DNA of 7,587 nucleotides from Planctomycetota bacterium (GTDB taxonomy: Bacteria > Planctomycetota > Phycisphaerae > WQYP01). Numbering within the stretch: the first letter of the stretch is position 1; each line of letters opens with the position of its first letter. Where the stretch lies: the NCBI GenBank assembly GCA_021828935.1, contig JAJZCU010000090.1, positions 1 through 7,587 of the forward strand, given 5' to 3'. The position numbers and the translations under genes are program-made. Below the pieces are notes generated by a model. It saw only the letters and a list, made by a program, of their open reading frames with translations, did not search any database and was not told the origin of the DNA. Positions 1 through 5,952 of this stretch are shown in pieces.

Positions 1-20
1 CTGGGCATGAAAAGTTCATC
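1..20. repeat. 20-nt exact inverted copy of 1313-1332
   Basis: The first 20 bases of the window equal the reverse complement of 1313-1332, and the match stops at base 21. Part of the motif is itself palindromic (ATGAA-AAG-TTCAT). Here it encodes DELFMP of the phosphatase in the minus direction. At 1313-1332 it covers the start codon and first codons of the DUF192 gene. A genuine repeat, a fold-back (chimeric) sequence end or chance are all possible; bases left of the window would decide. Confidence 0.6.
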
Positions 21-617
21 CAGCCGGGCCGCGTCGAATATGTCGCCGCTGACATAGCCGGCGGGGCGAAACAAAACGCTGAACTCTGAACCGTTGACTT
101 CCGGCAATTGGCGCGGCATGAATTCGCTTTGCAGGCGGCCGGCCAGGCGCATTTCTTCATCAATCTGCGTGATCCGCCCCACCTGCTGTTGCAGTTTTCG
201 CAATGTCTGGTTCTCGCGCTCCACCGTTTCTAAAAGCGGGTCCACGCACCCAAAGCCCAACATGCAGCCAGCCAGCAGATCAGGATCAGCGCCCCACGGC
301 AGCACCACGACGCCTTCACCGCCGAATGTATCAGCCATGGCCGGCGCCGCATCGTCCGGCGCAACGATTACCACGCCGATCGGGCGCTCGCGGGCCCGGC
401 TTAATAACTGCCGCGTGTGGCGCTGCGAATCGGCGCCAACGTCGGCGCCCGCGACGATGATCACCGCGGAAAGATGTTCCTGGGAGAAATTTTCCAAAGC
501 ATCGGCGGTTCTGGCGGCCAGCAGTCGTATGTCCGGCCGGCTTAACAATGTTTTAAGCGGCGGGACCGCCCGGGGCGCAATGTCAGTTGCCAGCAGAATC
601 CGCATGGGAAGTTGCAT
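1..617 (-). CDS. SpoIIE/PP2C-type phosphatase with N-terminal receiver-like domain (C-terminus beyond window)
   Basis: The first 205 codons of a protein that leaves the window at base 1. Residues 5-125 alternate hydrophobic strands and helices like a response-regulator receiver (RILLATD near 6-12, AVIIVAGAD at 51-59, GVVIVAP at 81-87). The usual acidic pair and phospho-acceptor Asp are not evident, so it may be a pseudo-receiver. Residues 126-160 are a charged, Gln-rich helical, probably coiled-coil linker. From about 155 the SpoIIE phosphatase domain begins (LAGRLQSEFMPRQLPE, then FRPAGYVSGDIFDAARLDE at 183-201). The Asp of SGDIFD matches the metal-binding Asp of the PP2C fold. Such proteins dephosphorylate Ser/Thr on anti-sigma-antagonist proteins in the cytoplasm; that role is known for the family and inferred here. 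The start at 617 has GGAGAG 3 nt upstream; a second Met lies at codon 5. It follows the DUF192 gene by 19 nt, so they are probably cotranscribed. The last few codons lie in the inverted match described at 1-20. Confidence 0.85.
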   Translation of the reverse strand, partial: MQLPMRILLATDIAPRAVPPLKTLLSRPDIRLLAARTADALENFSQEHLSAVIIVAGADVGADSQRHTRQLLSRARERPIGVVIVAPDDAAPAMADTFGGEGVVVLPWGADPDLLAGCMLGFGCVDPLLETVERENQTLRKLQQQVGRITQIDEEMRLAGRLQSEFMPRQLPEVNGSEFSVLFRPAGYVSGDIFDAARLDELFMP

Positions 618-636
618 GTGCTCTCCATTCCAGCGG

Positions 637-1326
637 TCACTTTGCCGGACCGCCCCTCCCGCGCCGCGCGGGCGCGTTGGGAATCGTCAAAATCTCTCGT
701 CCATGTCTCCCATCGGCGGCTTGCCGATGCAACTTAAGGGCGCGCCGGGGAATTGCAATGACGTCCCGCCGCGTGATGTTGAGCTTGCGCACCCACCCGG
801 CGTTAAGCTCTATGGCATAACGTATCGGCACATTGCTGGGGTACAGTTCGTGGCTATTTCCGTGGGGTTTCATGCGATAGGTTTGGACGACGCGATGATG
901 CCGGTTCAAAAAAATAACATCCAGGGGAATCCAGGTATGCTTCATCCAAAAGATTTCACGGTGCGCCGGCCGAAAAACAAACAACATACCAGCATGGGCG
1001 CCCAGACGGCGGAGGTACATAAGCCCCTGCGCCTGCTGCCGGACTGTCAGCGCCACCTGCAGATGAAAAACCGTGCCTTTGATATGCACAAGCACCTGCG
1101 GCAACTTCTGCGGCGCGGGCCTGGGCTTGGGCGCACGGGAAAGCCCCCCCGGCTGCGTTGGGCCCGGCGATGCGTCAGCCGACTTTTTGCGGCCGGAAAA
1201 AGCGGCGATGATCATGGCGCCCAACGCCACCAACGCAATGCCAATGCACAACGAAACCGCCCGGCGTGTCCAGGGTCGCATGGGCGCGGGGCGTCGGGTA
1301 TGGCCTGACTGTGATGAACTTTTCAT
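637..1326 (-). CDS. DUF192 (UPF0127/COG1430) family protein with N-terminal membrane anchor
   Basis: A 229-residue protein. Residues 1-22 are basic, 23-43 form one hydrophobic helix (signal anchor), and 53-75 are a Pro-rich linker, so the DUF192 domain (about 78-195) should lie outside the cytoplasmic membrane. Family landmarks are clear: QGLMYLRRL (100-108), GMLFVF (113-118), FWMKHTWIPLDVIF (126-139) and AIELNAG (171-177). The tail after 200 is Arg-rich and unlike the domain. The biochemical role of DUF192 is not established; it is a small beta-rich domain often exported in bacteria. The ATG at 1326 gives the full basic N-terminus but has no clear Shine-Dalgarno sequence. A TATAGT box lies about 8 nt upstream, so a leaderless message is conceivable. 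Codon 16 (ATG at 1281) is an alternative start, also without a ribosome site. It is probably the first gene of an operon with the phosphatase gene at 1-617, whose start lies 19 nt after this stop. Confidence 0.88.
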   Translation of the reverse strand: MKSSSQSGHTRRPAPMRPWTRRAVSLCIGIALVALGAMIIAAFSGRKKSADASPGPTQPGGLSRAPKPRPAPQKLPQVLVHIKGTVFHLQVALTVRQQAQGLMYLRRLGAHAGMLFVFRPAHREIFWMKHTWIPLDVIFLNRHHRVVQTYRMKPHGNSHELYPSNVPIRYAIELNAGWVRKLNITRRDVIAIPRRALKLHRQAADGRHGREILTIPNAPARRGRGGPAK

Positions 1327-1332
1327 GCCCAG
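1313..1332. repeat. Partner of the 20-nt inverted match at 1-20
   Basis: This exact reverse-complement copy of bases 1-20 covers the ATG and first codons of the DUF192 gene plus six bases upstream. It is 1.3 kb from its partner and in opposite orientation. Confidence 0.6.
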
Positions 1333-1343
1333 ACTATATCACG

Positions 1344-1367
1344 GCGGCGCCTGGCTTTCAGCGCCGC
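1344..1367 (-). promoter_or_regulatory. GC-rich hairpin in the leader of the DUF192 gene
   Basis: GCGGCGC (1344-1350) and GCGCCGC (1361-1367) form a perfect 7-bp stem with a 10-nt loop, 17 bp upstream of the ATG at 1326. A second pairing is possible between CCTGGC (1350-1355) and GCCAGG (1374-1379). The rest of the 1327-1513 spacer is AT-rich at 1380-1401 and holds the promoters of both divergent groups, but I could not assign convincing -35/-10 pairs. The hairpin is visible; a regulatory role is inference. Confidence 0.3.
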
Positions 1368-1513
1368 GCGCCCGCCAGGTTGAAATAATTTTTATTTTTA
1401 TGCGTCTTTGGCCTTGAGAGACCCCGTGAGTCTGTTATAACCGTTGCCTGGCCGCCTGCGGAATGCGTGATGCATTGCCTTTCAGACGCACATGATAAAT
1501 TGAAATAAGGTGC

Positions 1514-1915
1514 ATGTTGCCGGGCGAAGGAATCACACCCGAAATTGAACGATTTATCTGGAGCCATATCCCTTCGGTGGCGGAATTGGAAATTCTGCTG
1601 CTGCTGCGGGAAAAAGCCCCGCGTGAATTCGATGCGGCCACCGTTGCCGCCGAGCTGCGCATTGCGCCGGCCGGCGCGGAGGCGGGTCTGGCGGATCTGG
1701 CGGGCAAGCGGCTTTTGGAAGCCAATCGGCAGGTGAAGGGCCAATACCGTTACCAGCCGGTAAACCCCGGATTAAATGACATGGTCACGCAACTGGCCGC
1801 GCTGTATGTCTCCTGGCGGGTGAGCATTATTGAATTAATTTTTGCCAAACCGCCGGACCAGATTCGGGCCTTCGCCGATGCGTTTCGTATTAAGCGGGGT
1901 CCATCTCATGACTAG
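1514..1915 (+). CDS. Small winged-helix-like protein, first gene of the DUF5985 operon
   Basis: A 133-residue soluble protein. Residues 19-82 have the pattern of a winged helix: helix SVAELEILLLLRE (21-33), a second segment with AATVAAELRIAP (41-52), a recognition-like helix GAEAGLADLAGKRLLE (54-69) and a wing with GQYRYQP (76-82). A C-terminal helical part follows (LAALYVSWRVSIIELIF, 94-110), ending in FADAFRIKR (120-128). The layout resembles short hypothetical proteins annotated as transcriptional regulators; I cannot name a family. It may bind DNA or act as a protein-interaction module. The ATG at 1514 is preceded by AAGG at 1507-1510 with a short gap. It is followed after 51 nt by the first DUF5985 gene on the same strand, and is transcribed away from the DUF192/phosphatase pair. 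Reading frame, ribosome site and operon context make it a real gene; the function is inference. Confidence 0.82.
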   Translation: MLPGEGITPEIERFIWSHIPSVAELEILLLLREKAPREFDAATVAAELRIAPAGAEAGLADLAGKRLLEANRQVKGQYRYQPVNPGLNDMVTQLAALYVSWRVSIIELIFAKPPDQIRAFADAFRIKRGPSHD

Positions 1916-1966
1916 CATTTTATACCGACAGGCCGTGCGTGGCGCCACTATTGTAAAGGAACTGCC

Positions 1967-2233
1967 ATGACAGCGCATGTGGCGGAACTTGTCTATTTGC
2001 TGTGCTGCGGCACTAGTCTGCTGTGCGCGGTGTTGCTGCTGCGGCGCTTCGCGCGACAACGGGTGCATATTCTGCTGTACAGCGGTCTGTGTTTTGCCGG
2101 CCTGGCGATTAACAATCTGCTGGTGTACCTGGATTTTGTGGTTCCGCACACCCACTGGACGCTGGCGCGTAATTTGGTTGCCGCCGGCGCAACTCTGGTG
2201 CTGGTTTTTGGGCTCATCTGGAACACCCGCTAA
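1967..2233 (+). CDS. DUF5985 family small membrane protein (first of two)
   Basis: An 88-residue integral membrane protein with three predicted helices: about 7-25, 34-56 and 66-84. Between helices 1 and 2 is the family-like stretch LLLRRFARQRVHILLYSG (23-40), continuing into LCFAGLAINNLLVYLD (41-56). A basic loop followed by an Asn pair and an Asp at the end of helix 2 is what I associate with DUF5985. The function of the family is unknown. The ATG at 1967 is preceded by AAGGA at 1956-1960, good spacing for a ribosome site. The stop is 40 nt before the next gene, a second DUF5985 protein, so both are probably made from one message with the winged-helix gene upstream. Assignment to DUF5985 is from memory of the sequence pattern and is fairly sure; any role in sensing at the membrane is inference. 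Confidence 0.85.
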   Translation: MTAHVAELVYLLCCGTSLLCAVLLLRRFARQRVHILLYSGLCFAGLAINNLLVYLDFVVPHTHWTLARNLVAAGATLVLVFGLIWNTR

Positions 2234-2273
2234 ACACGGCGCGGGGCATCTGAGCCCCCATAGGAGAAAAAAC

Positions 2274-2546
2274 ATGACTCGCTTTGAACCTTTCCTGCTG
2301 GGCCTCATCGCCATGGGAAACTTTGTCATCGCGCTATTTTTTCTCCGGTTTTTCATGCGCACCGCGGACCGGCTTTTTCTGCTATTCGGAATCGCCTTCT
2401 GTATTTTGGGCGTGGACCGTTGCGCACTGCTGTACGTGAAGGCATTCAGCGAAACCGGTACCGGAGTTTATCTGCTGCGACTGCTGGCGTTCGGACTTAT
2501 TTTATTTGCCATTGTTGATAAAAACCGCGGGCCAAAGGCGCCATAA
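2274..2546 (+). CDS. DUF5985 family small membrane protein (second of two)
   Basis: A 90-residue protein with three hydrophobic helices (about 5-27, 33-55, 65-81) and a short charged tail. LRFFMRTADRLFLLFGIAF (24-42), then CILGVDR, and the ending YLLRLLAFGLILFAIVDKNR (66-85) fit the DUF5985 pattern. The frame stays open further upstream, but ATG 2274 is the right start: AGGAGA lies at 2262-2267, six bases upstream, and the upstream reading would overlap the preceding gene in another frame. It differs clearly from the neighbour at 1967-2233 (aromatic first loop, acidic residues before helix 3), so the two are not a fresh duplication and may form a hetero-oligomer. That last point is inference. 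It is the last gene of the three-gene operon. Confidence 0.87.
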   Translation: MTRFEPFLLGLIAMGNFVIALFFLRFFMRTADRLFLLFGIAFCILGVDRCALLYVKAFSETGTGVYLLRLLAFGLILFAIVDKNRGPKAP

Positions 2547-2557
2547 CTTTATGCGGG

Positions 2558-2578
2558 GCGTCGGGCCCGTGCCCGCGC
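2558..2578 (+). terminator. Possible terminator hairpin after the DUF5985 operon
   Basis: GCG-CGGGC and GCCCG-CGC pair across a CCGT loop with one bulged T, starting 11 nt after the stop at 2546. No T-run follows, so an intrinsic terminator is uncertain. The position just after the operon is the main support. Confidence 0.25.
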
Positions 2579-2654
2579 GGCATGAAACGCTATTTAATGG
2601 CCGGCGCGTACCGCGTGGATGCCCGCCGCCGCCTATCGCCGATGCAAGATTATG

Positions 2655-2700
2655 AATAAACCGCAGAGTCGCTGAAAACGCTGAGACGACGTGGAGAAAC
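2655..2700 (+). repeat. Degenerate CCGCAGAG-type dispersed repeat, copy 1
   Basis: The stretch begins AATAAACCGCAGAGT and continues with decayed units of about 10 bases (CGCTGA, CGCTGAGA). The start matches the one at 5605-5619 nearly base for base. Sequences of this form (ACCGCAGAGG-ACGCAGAGG) recur between genes in several GC-rich phyla; this is recognition from memory. It carries no gene. The bases 2579-2654 before it show nothing I can name. Confidence 0.5.
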
Positions 2701-2721
2701 GGGTTTGGGGGCGTTTGAAAT

Positions 2722-2905
2722 GATGGGGGGTGGCCATCTTGGCCGCCGGGAATCGGGGGGCGACCATACTGACCGCCAAAACCTGCGACCACATGGCGCT
2801 CCCAGAATTCATGCTGATCTTAACATTCTATTGCGGCGGGCTAGAAGCCCCGCCCATGGAGAAACCCGCCCCCCATTATGGCCGTCCTCCGTTCGTGCTT
2901 AGGAT
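2722..2905. repeat. Decayed hairpin-rich dispersed repeat
   Basis: This gene-free stretch contains at least two hairpins: GGCCA-TCT-TGGCC (2732-2744), and GGCGGGCT-AGA-AGCCCCGCC (2835-2854, one extra C). ATGGGGGG near 2723 reappears inverted as CCCCCCAT near 2869-2876. The end reads as CATTATGGCCGTCCTCCG, a phrase I recognise as common between planctomycete genes. Short open frames here look like repeat translations, with no domain or ribosome site. Bases 2906-3035 hold nothing I can assign. Confidence 0.45.
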
Positions 2906-3035
2906 CGCCGAATGATCAACTGTCGCATTCCCTGGCCGTCCAAGCCGTATAAATTGGTAGTCCCCCTCGGGACGGATGAATTTCTGATGCGTTACTGTAC
3001 GCTGATTTTAAGAACCGCGGTTCAGCCGTGCCTGC

Positions 3036-3073
3036 GTTCCGAGGGTTCACCCCCTGGCTGTTTTCCGACGCCC
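3036..3073 (+). repeat. 'TTCACCCCTGGCT' dispersed repeat, copy A
   Basis: A 38-nt stretch of the form GTTCC-AGGGG-TTCACCCC-TGGCT-TTTTC-GACGCCC. It matches copy B at 3204-3241 with a few substitutions and compensating one-base indels. Between the copies (3074-3203) lie further repeat-like phrases (GGCCCAAGGGG near 3124) but no gene. Confidence 0.6.
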
Positions 3074-3203
3074 AGAGGCCCAGGGGGGTAAAGGCTGGCG
3101 TGAATGTCTTCCAAATTGCATCCGGCCCAAGGGGTCTTAGATGCCGCTCACGCCGTTGGGGCGTTCATTCGTCCCTGCGGGACTGGGAATATCCCCGCGC
3201 CCT

Positions 3204-3241
3204 GTTCCAGGGGCTTCACCCCTGGCTATTTTCAGACGCCC
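3204..3241 (+). repeat. 'TTCACCCCTGGCT' dispersed repeat, copy B
   Basis: Second copy, 168 bp after copy A, in the same orientation. It is followed by CGAAGGGCTGCG. It lies just past the 3' end of the minus-strand membrane protein gene, separated by about 80 bp with no clear terminator. Confidence 0.6.
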
Positions 3242-3323
3242 GAAGGGCTGCGGTGCGCGGGCCATGCCCGGCCTGACTAGAATCCCCGGAGGCTGGCAAG
3301 CGCAGTATTGTTCCGCCCCGCAT

Positions 3324-4013
3324 TCACACCGCGCCAAGCGCCGCCCCGAAGCCCCACAACACCAACCCAATGATGGCGTAGCTTCCCGCCACCCAGCCCA
3401 CGGAAACGGCCGACATTTTTCCACTGGCGACCAGCGCCAACGCCGGCGCCGCCGTAAACCACGCGCGCGACGCCGTGGCGACGTACGTGGCCTCAAGATA
3501 TGCCACGATCGGCGCCAGCAGAAACAAACCCGTACTGATGATGCCCACCGCGCCATCCGCCCACGTTGCCTGGCCGCGGCATTCCAGCAAACCAAAAATA
3601 AAAATCGCAAACCCGCCCTGCATCGCCAGTGCAGGCAACAAATTAATGGCATGACCATCATGCAGCCAGCCAGCAATGGCCAAAGCCGGAATGGCGCTGG
3701 CGAATACCGCGCCCAGGGCCAGCATGTGCTGCAGCGTTTCAGCGCCTAACGCCGGGCGCCGCAACGCGGTGAGCGGCCAGATTAAAAACCACGCCCCAGC
3801 CAACGCCAAATTCACATATGTCCAGGCATCTCGGAGCGTCTGGCCCGGCACGGATGGCAACAGGCTCCAGCGCACGTTTAAGGCCGCCAAAACCAGCGCC
3901 GCGCCCGTCGCCACAATGGTCAACACGCTGGTCCATGTGGGAAATTCAGGCGGCGCATTTTCCATGGCGTAAGCCAGTGAAACTACTTTTGTGTGATCAT
4001 TTGCAAGTCGCAT
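3324..4013 (-). CDS. Multi-pass membrane protein of unknown function
   Basis: A 229-residue, very hydrophobic protein. I count six or seven membrane helices, at about 28-47, 66-84, 94-115, 124-143, 155-175, 184-199 and 207-226. The helices are Ala-rich, with Glu144 and Glu174 near helix ends and Trp residues near interfaces. I recognise no family, motif or catalytic residues. The ATG at 4013 is chosen because AGGTGG lies 6 nt upstream. A second candidate, ATG 3965 (MENAPPEF), starts closer to helix 1 but has no ribosome site. The frame stays open further upstream, but that part overlaps the esterase gene and is unlikely. The start is 40 nt after the stop of the esterase at 4054, on the same strand, so the two are probably cotranscribed. 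It could be a transporter-like or scaffold protein, but nothing in the sequence decides this. Confidence 0.75.
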   Translation of the reverse strand: MRLANDHTKVVSLAYAMENAPPEFPTWTSVLTIVATGAALVLAALNVRWSLLPSVPGQTLRDAWTYVNLALAGAWFLIWPLTALRRPALGAETLQHMLALGAVFASAIPALAIAGWLHDGHAINLLPALAMQGGFAIFIFGLLECRGQATWADGAVGIISTGLFLLAPIVAYLEATYVATASRAWFTAAPALALVASGKMSAVSVGWVAGSYAIIGLVLWGFGAALGAV

Positions 4014-4053
4014 CAGACGCCACCTGTTGGTCCACGAAAGGCCAGCCGCGCAT

Positions 4054-5427
4054 TTACGATAAACGGATTGGACCAAATGCCGGCACGGCGCGATCATCCG
4101 AATCATGGATGTTACATACCGGGTTGAAACCACGCCCGTACCAAAGGTCGCGGCCGGGCAAATCTTTTTTGCTTATTGTGGTATGTACAATGGCCTTGTT
4201 GGTCGCCAACTCCACGCCATAGACGCAGTCGACATTGTTGGCGTCGAAGACCGAAAAGCCCACCGGCCGGCCTCCCGATGCCAATTCGCCATCCACGTTG
4301 CCAAACTCCACCACCACATCGCCACGTTCGCCGTTGGCGCCCGCCTTGACAGTCACTTTTTTCAGCGTAATCGGGGCCATCCCCGCGCCCCGCCCCGCCG
4401 CCAGATGACCCATGGCCCCTGCCAGGCGCTTACCCAGACGCTCCGTGTCCGGCCCGCCGATATGAATGCCGTCATCCAATGCCAGATCAATCGCCGGCGC
4501 CACGGCCAGCCGGGAGATCGCCTCCGGCAGACGGCGTTGCTGTTCCTGAATGCTGTTCCAATGCGCCGGATCGCCTCCGGTCACCACGCGCGCAATTTGT
4601 ACAACAACAAATGGCAGCTTCGATTTACCCAAATCGTCGCGTACCTCCGTAACGAATTCCTGCATCCGCGCCGTGTAGGCGCTGGCCGGTCCGGCGGAAG
4701 CATCGCTTTCCCCCTGATACCACGCCACGCCGGAAATCAAGCCGCCGCATTTCACCACGCGGCGCAGCATGGCGCCATACAAGCTGACGCCGCTTAAATC
4801 TTTCTTGTGCGGATTCCACTGCTCCATGCTGGTGCCGCCGTGGGCGCAGCTAATTAATCCCTGCGGAACGCCCGTTCGCTTGAGCATTTCTTTAGCAAAC
4901 GCCAGTCCCGGACCCACGCCGTAAACACGTGGGGTCGGCGGCGGCGCACCGGCGCCGATTGCCGCATGCACCGGGTCCACCGCGCGATGCAATTCATGCA
5001 ACGGATCCTTCGCCACACCCCACGCGTCGTGCATGTAGAATGCCCGCACCCGCGGATCGGGCGACACCGCATAATTCATGCGACCGCAGCCTTCCATGTT
5101 CGACTGCCCCGCCAAAACCCATACATCGCCCACCAGCACGTCGCGTACCATCAGCGTATCCAAAGGCGGCTTTTTGGGATGCGCCAGGATCCGCATCTCG
5201 ACATCGTATGGACCGCCGGATGAGATGCCCCTTAAGTCAACCATAAAGTCGTCGCCGGTGACTATCAGGACATCGTCCCACGGCAAATTTGCTGTACGCC
5301 CCGGGCCGGCGACGCGCATTTGCAACATGCCCGAATGCGGCGAATTTCCAACGAAGCGGGCGTTACTAAGATTGGCTGAATCCCGTTGCAGCACCATATG
5401 GTCAAAGAGACCGATCTTTATTTTCAC
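4054..5427 (-). CDS. Sialate O-acetylesterase-family SGNH hydrolase
   Basis: A 457-residue carbohydrate esterase of the SGNH/GDSL superfamily (SASA domain). It would remove O-acetyl groups from sialic acid or other acetylated sugars. LFDHMVLQRD (7-16) is the typical opening of the N-terminal beta domain. VLAGQSNMEG (104-113) contains the nucleophile Ser109, AHGGTSMEQWNP (195-206) follows, and GVAWYQGESD (233-242) is a further conserved block. DDGIHIGG (318-325) supplies the Asp-x-x-His dyad, Asp319/His322. Residues 350-457 form a beta-rich C-terminal domain. All catalytic residues are present. The start is GTG 5427 with GGAG 9 nt upstream; an in-frame TAA at 5433-5431 rules out a longer protein. 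No signal peptide is seen, unusual for an enzyme of this kind, so it may act inside the cell. Its substrate cannot be told from sequence; planctomycetes carry many members, possibly for algal or mucin sugars. It is followed after 40 nt by the membrane protein gene. Confidence 0.92.
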   Translation of the reverse strand: MKIKIGLFDHMVLQRDSANLSNARFVGNSPHSGMLQMRVAGPGRTANLPWDDVLIVTGDDFMVDLRGISSGGPYDVEMRILAHPKKPPLDTLMVRDVLVGDVWVLAGQSNMEGCGRMNYAVSPDPRVRAFYMHDAWGVAKDPLHELHRAVDPVHAAIGAGAPPPTPRVYGVGPGLAFAKEMLKRTGVPQGLISCAHGGTSMEQWNPHKKDLSGVSLYGAMLRRVVKCGGLISGVAWYQGESDASAGPASAYTARMQEFVTEVRDDLGKSKLPFVVVQIARVVTGGDPAHWNSIQEQQRRLPEAISRLAVAPAIDLALDDGIHIGGPDTERLGKRLAGAMGHLAAGRGAGMAPITLKKVTVKAGANGERGDVVVEFGNVDGELASGGRPVGFSVFDANNVDCVYGVELATNKAIVHTTISKKDLPGRDLWYGRGFNPVCNIHDSDDRAVPAFGPIRLS

Positions 5428-5430
5428 GGT

Positions 5431-5544
5431 TTATAGCTCCAGATAATCGATGCGCTGATATGTACCGCAAGCCGCGTGGCCATGCAATATGCAATGCTGC
5501 CCGAAGCCCGCCATGAATGGCTTGTCGTTACCCAGATTGCCGGC
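5431..5544 (-). pseudogene. Surviving C-terminal tail of a gene upstream of the esterase
   Basis: Read on the minus strand, this frame gives about 37 protein-like residues (GNLGNDKPFMAGFGQ near the start, ending GTYQRIDYLEL) and stops with TAA 3 nt before the esterase GTG. An in-frame TGA at 5547-5545 cuts it off upstream. The sequence beyond is repeat-like (a phrase with GGAGCGAGGGCGTGAGCC). The tight stop-start spacing is typical of an operon, and the GGAG of the esterase lies inside this tail. I read it as the end of a gene whose front was lost when repeats invaded. A tiny gene starting at ATG 5514 (27 residues) is the alternative. I do not recognise the family. Confidence 0.4.
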
Positions 5545-5604
5545 TCACGCCCTCGCTCCGTCGCCTGGTTGTCGGCTGGGCGCTCTGTGCGTCAGCATTT
5601 TATT

Positions 5605-5640
5605 AAATAACCGCAGAGTAGCGGAGAGCGCCGAGAACGA
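5605..5640 (+). repeat. Degenerate CCGCAGAG-type dispersed repeat, copy 2
   Basis: ATAACCGCAGAGTAGCGGAGAGCG matches the start of the repeat at 2655-2700. CTCTGTGCG at 5583-5591 is a rough inverted partner, so the site may form an imperfect hairpin with an AT-rich loop (5595-5610). Confidence 0.5.
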
Positions 5641-5737
5641 CCTGCAAGGCGATATCTCGCAAGAATCAAGACTGGTTTATTCCAGCGGTGCTCATAAATT
5701 GGAGCCGTATTGTAATTTGGCCGTGGCGTCCAGGAGA

Positions 5738-5797
5738 ACCGCGGATGACGCTGATGAACGGGGGTACGACGAAGTGGAAGAATGATTTTGCCCCCTT
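5738..5797 (+). repeat. CCGCGGATGACGCTGATGAACG-type dispersed repeat
   Basis: The block begins AACCGCGGATGACGCTGATG and ends with GAATGATTTTGCCCCC. Both phrases are familiar as repeat scrap between planctomycete genes (recognition from memory). No ribosome site or domain supports the short frames crossing it. The following 5798-5950 stretch is gene-free, and I cannot assign it. Confidence 0.4.
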
Positions 5798-5952
5798 GCC
5801 GGTTGTTCATGGCGCCGTTGGCCACGGTTCGGCTAACTGTTTGTCGCCCGTTCTTGGCGGCCTTACGCCGGTAATCAAACGCCGGCAACCTGACCCATTG
5901 CTCGAACGGCAGGTCGTGGTCGAAACCAAGTCCGTCCGGAAGACGGGAAAAT

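Noticed and set aside
94..1308. A 404-codon open frame on the plus strand
   Set aside because: It runs antisense to two genes with clear SpoIIE and DUF192 motifs; its translation is Arg/Pro/Ser-rich without domains.
1471..1500. Possible promoter for the DUF5985 operon (GATAAA near 1494)
   Set aside because: No acceptable -35 hexamer lies at the right distance, so I did not list it.
2705..2915. Small plus-strand proteins in the gap
   Set aside because: They read through hairpin repeats; the translations look like familiar repeat-derived spurious proteins.
4105..4797. A 230-codon plus-strand frame
   Set aside because: It is antisense to the esterase, whose catalytic motifs are intact; the product is His/Arg-rich and domain-free.
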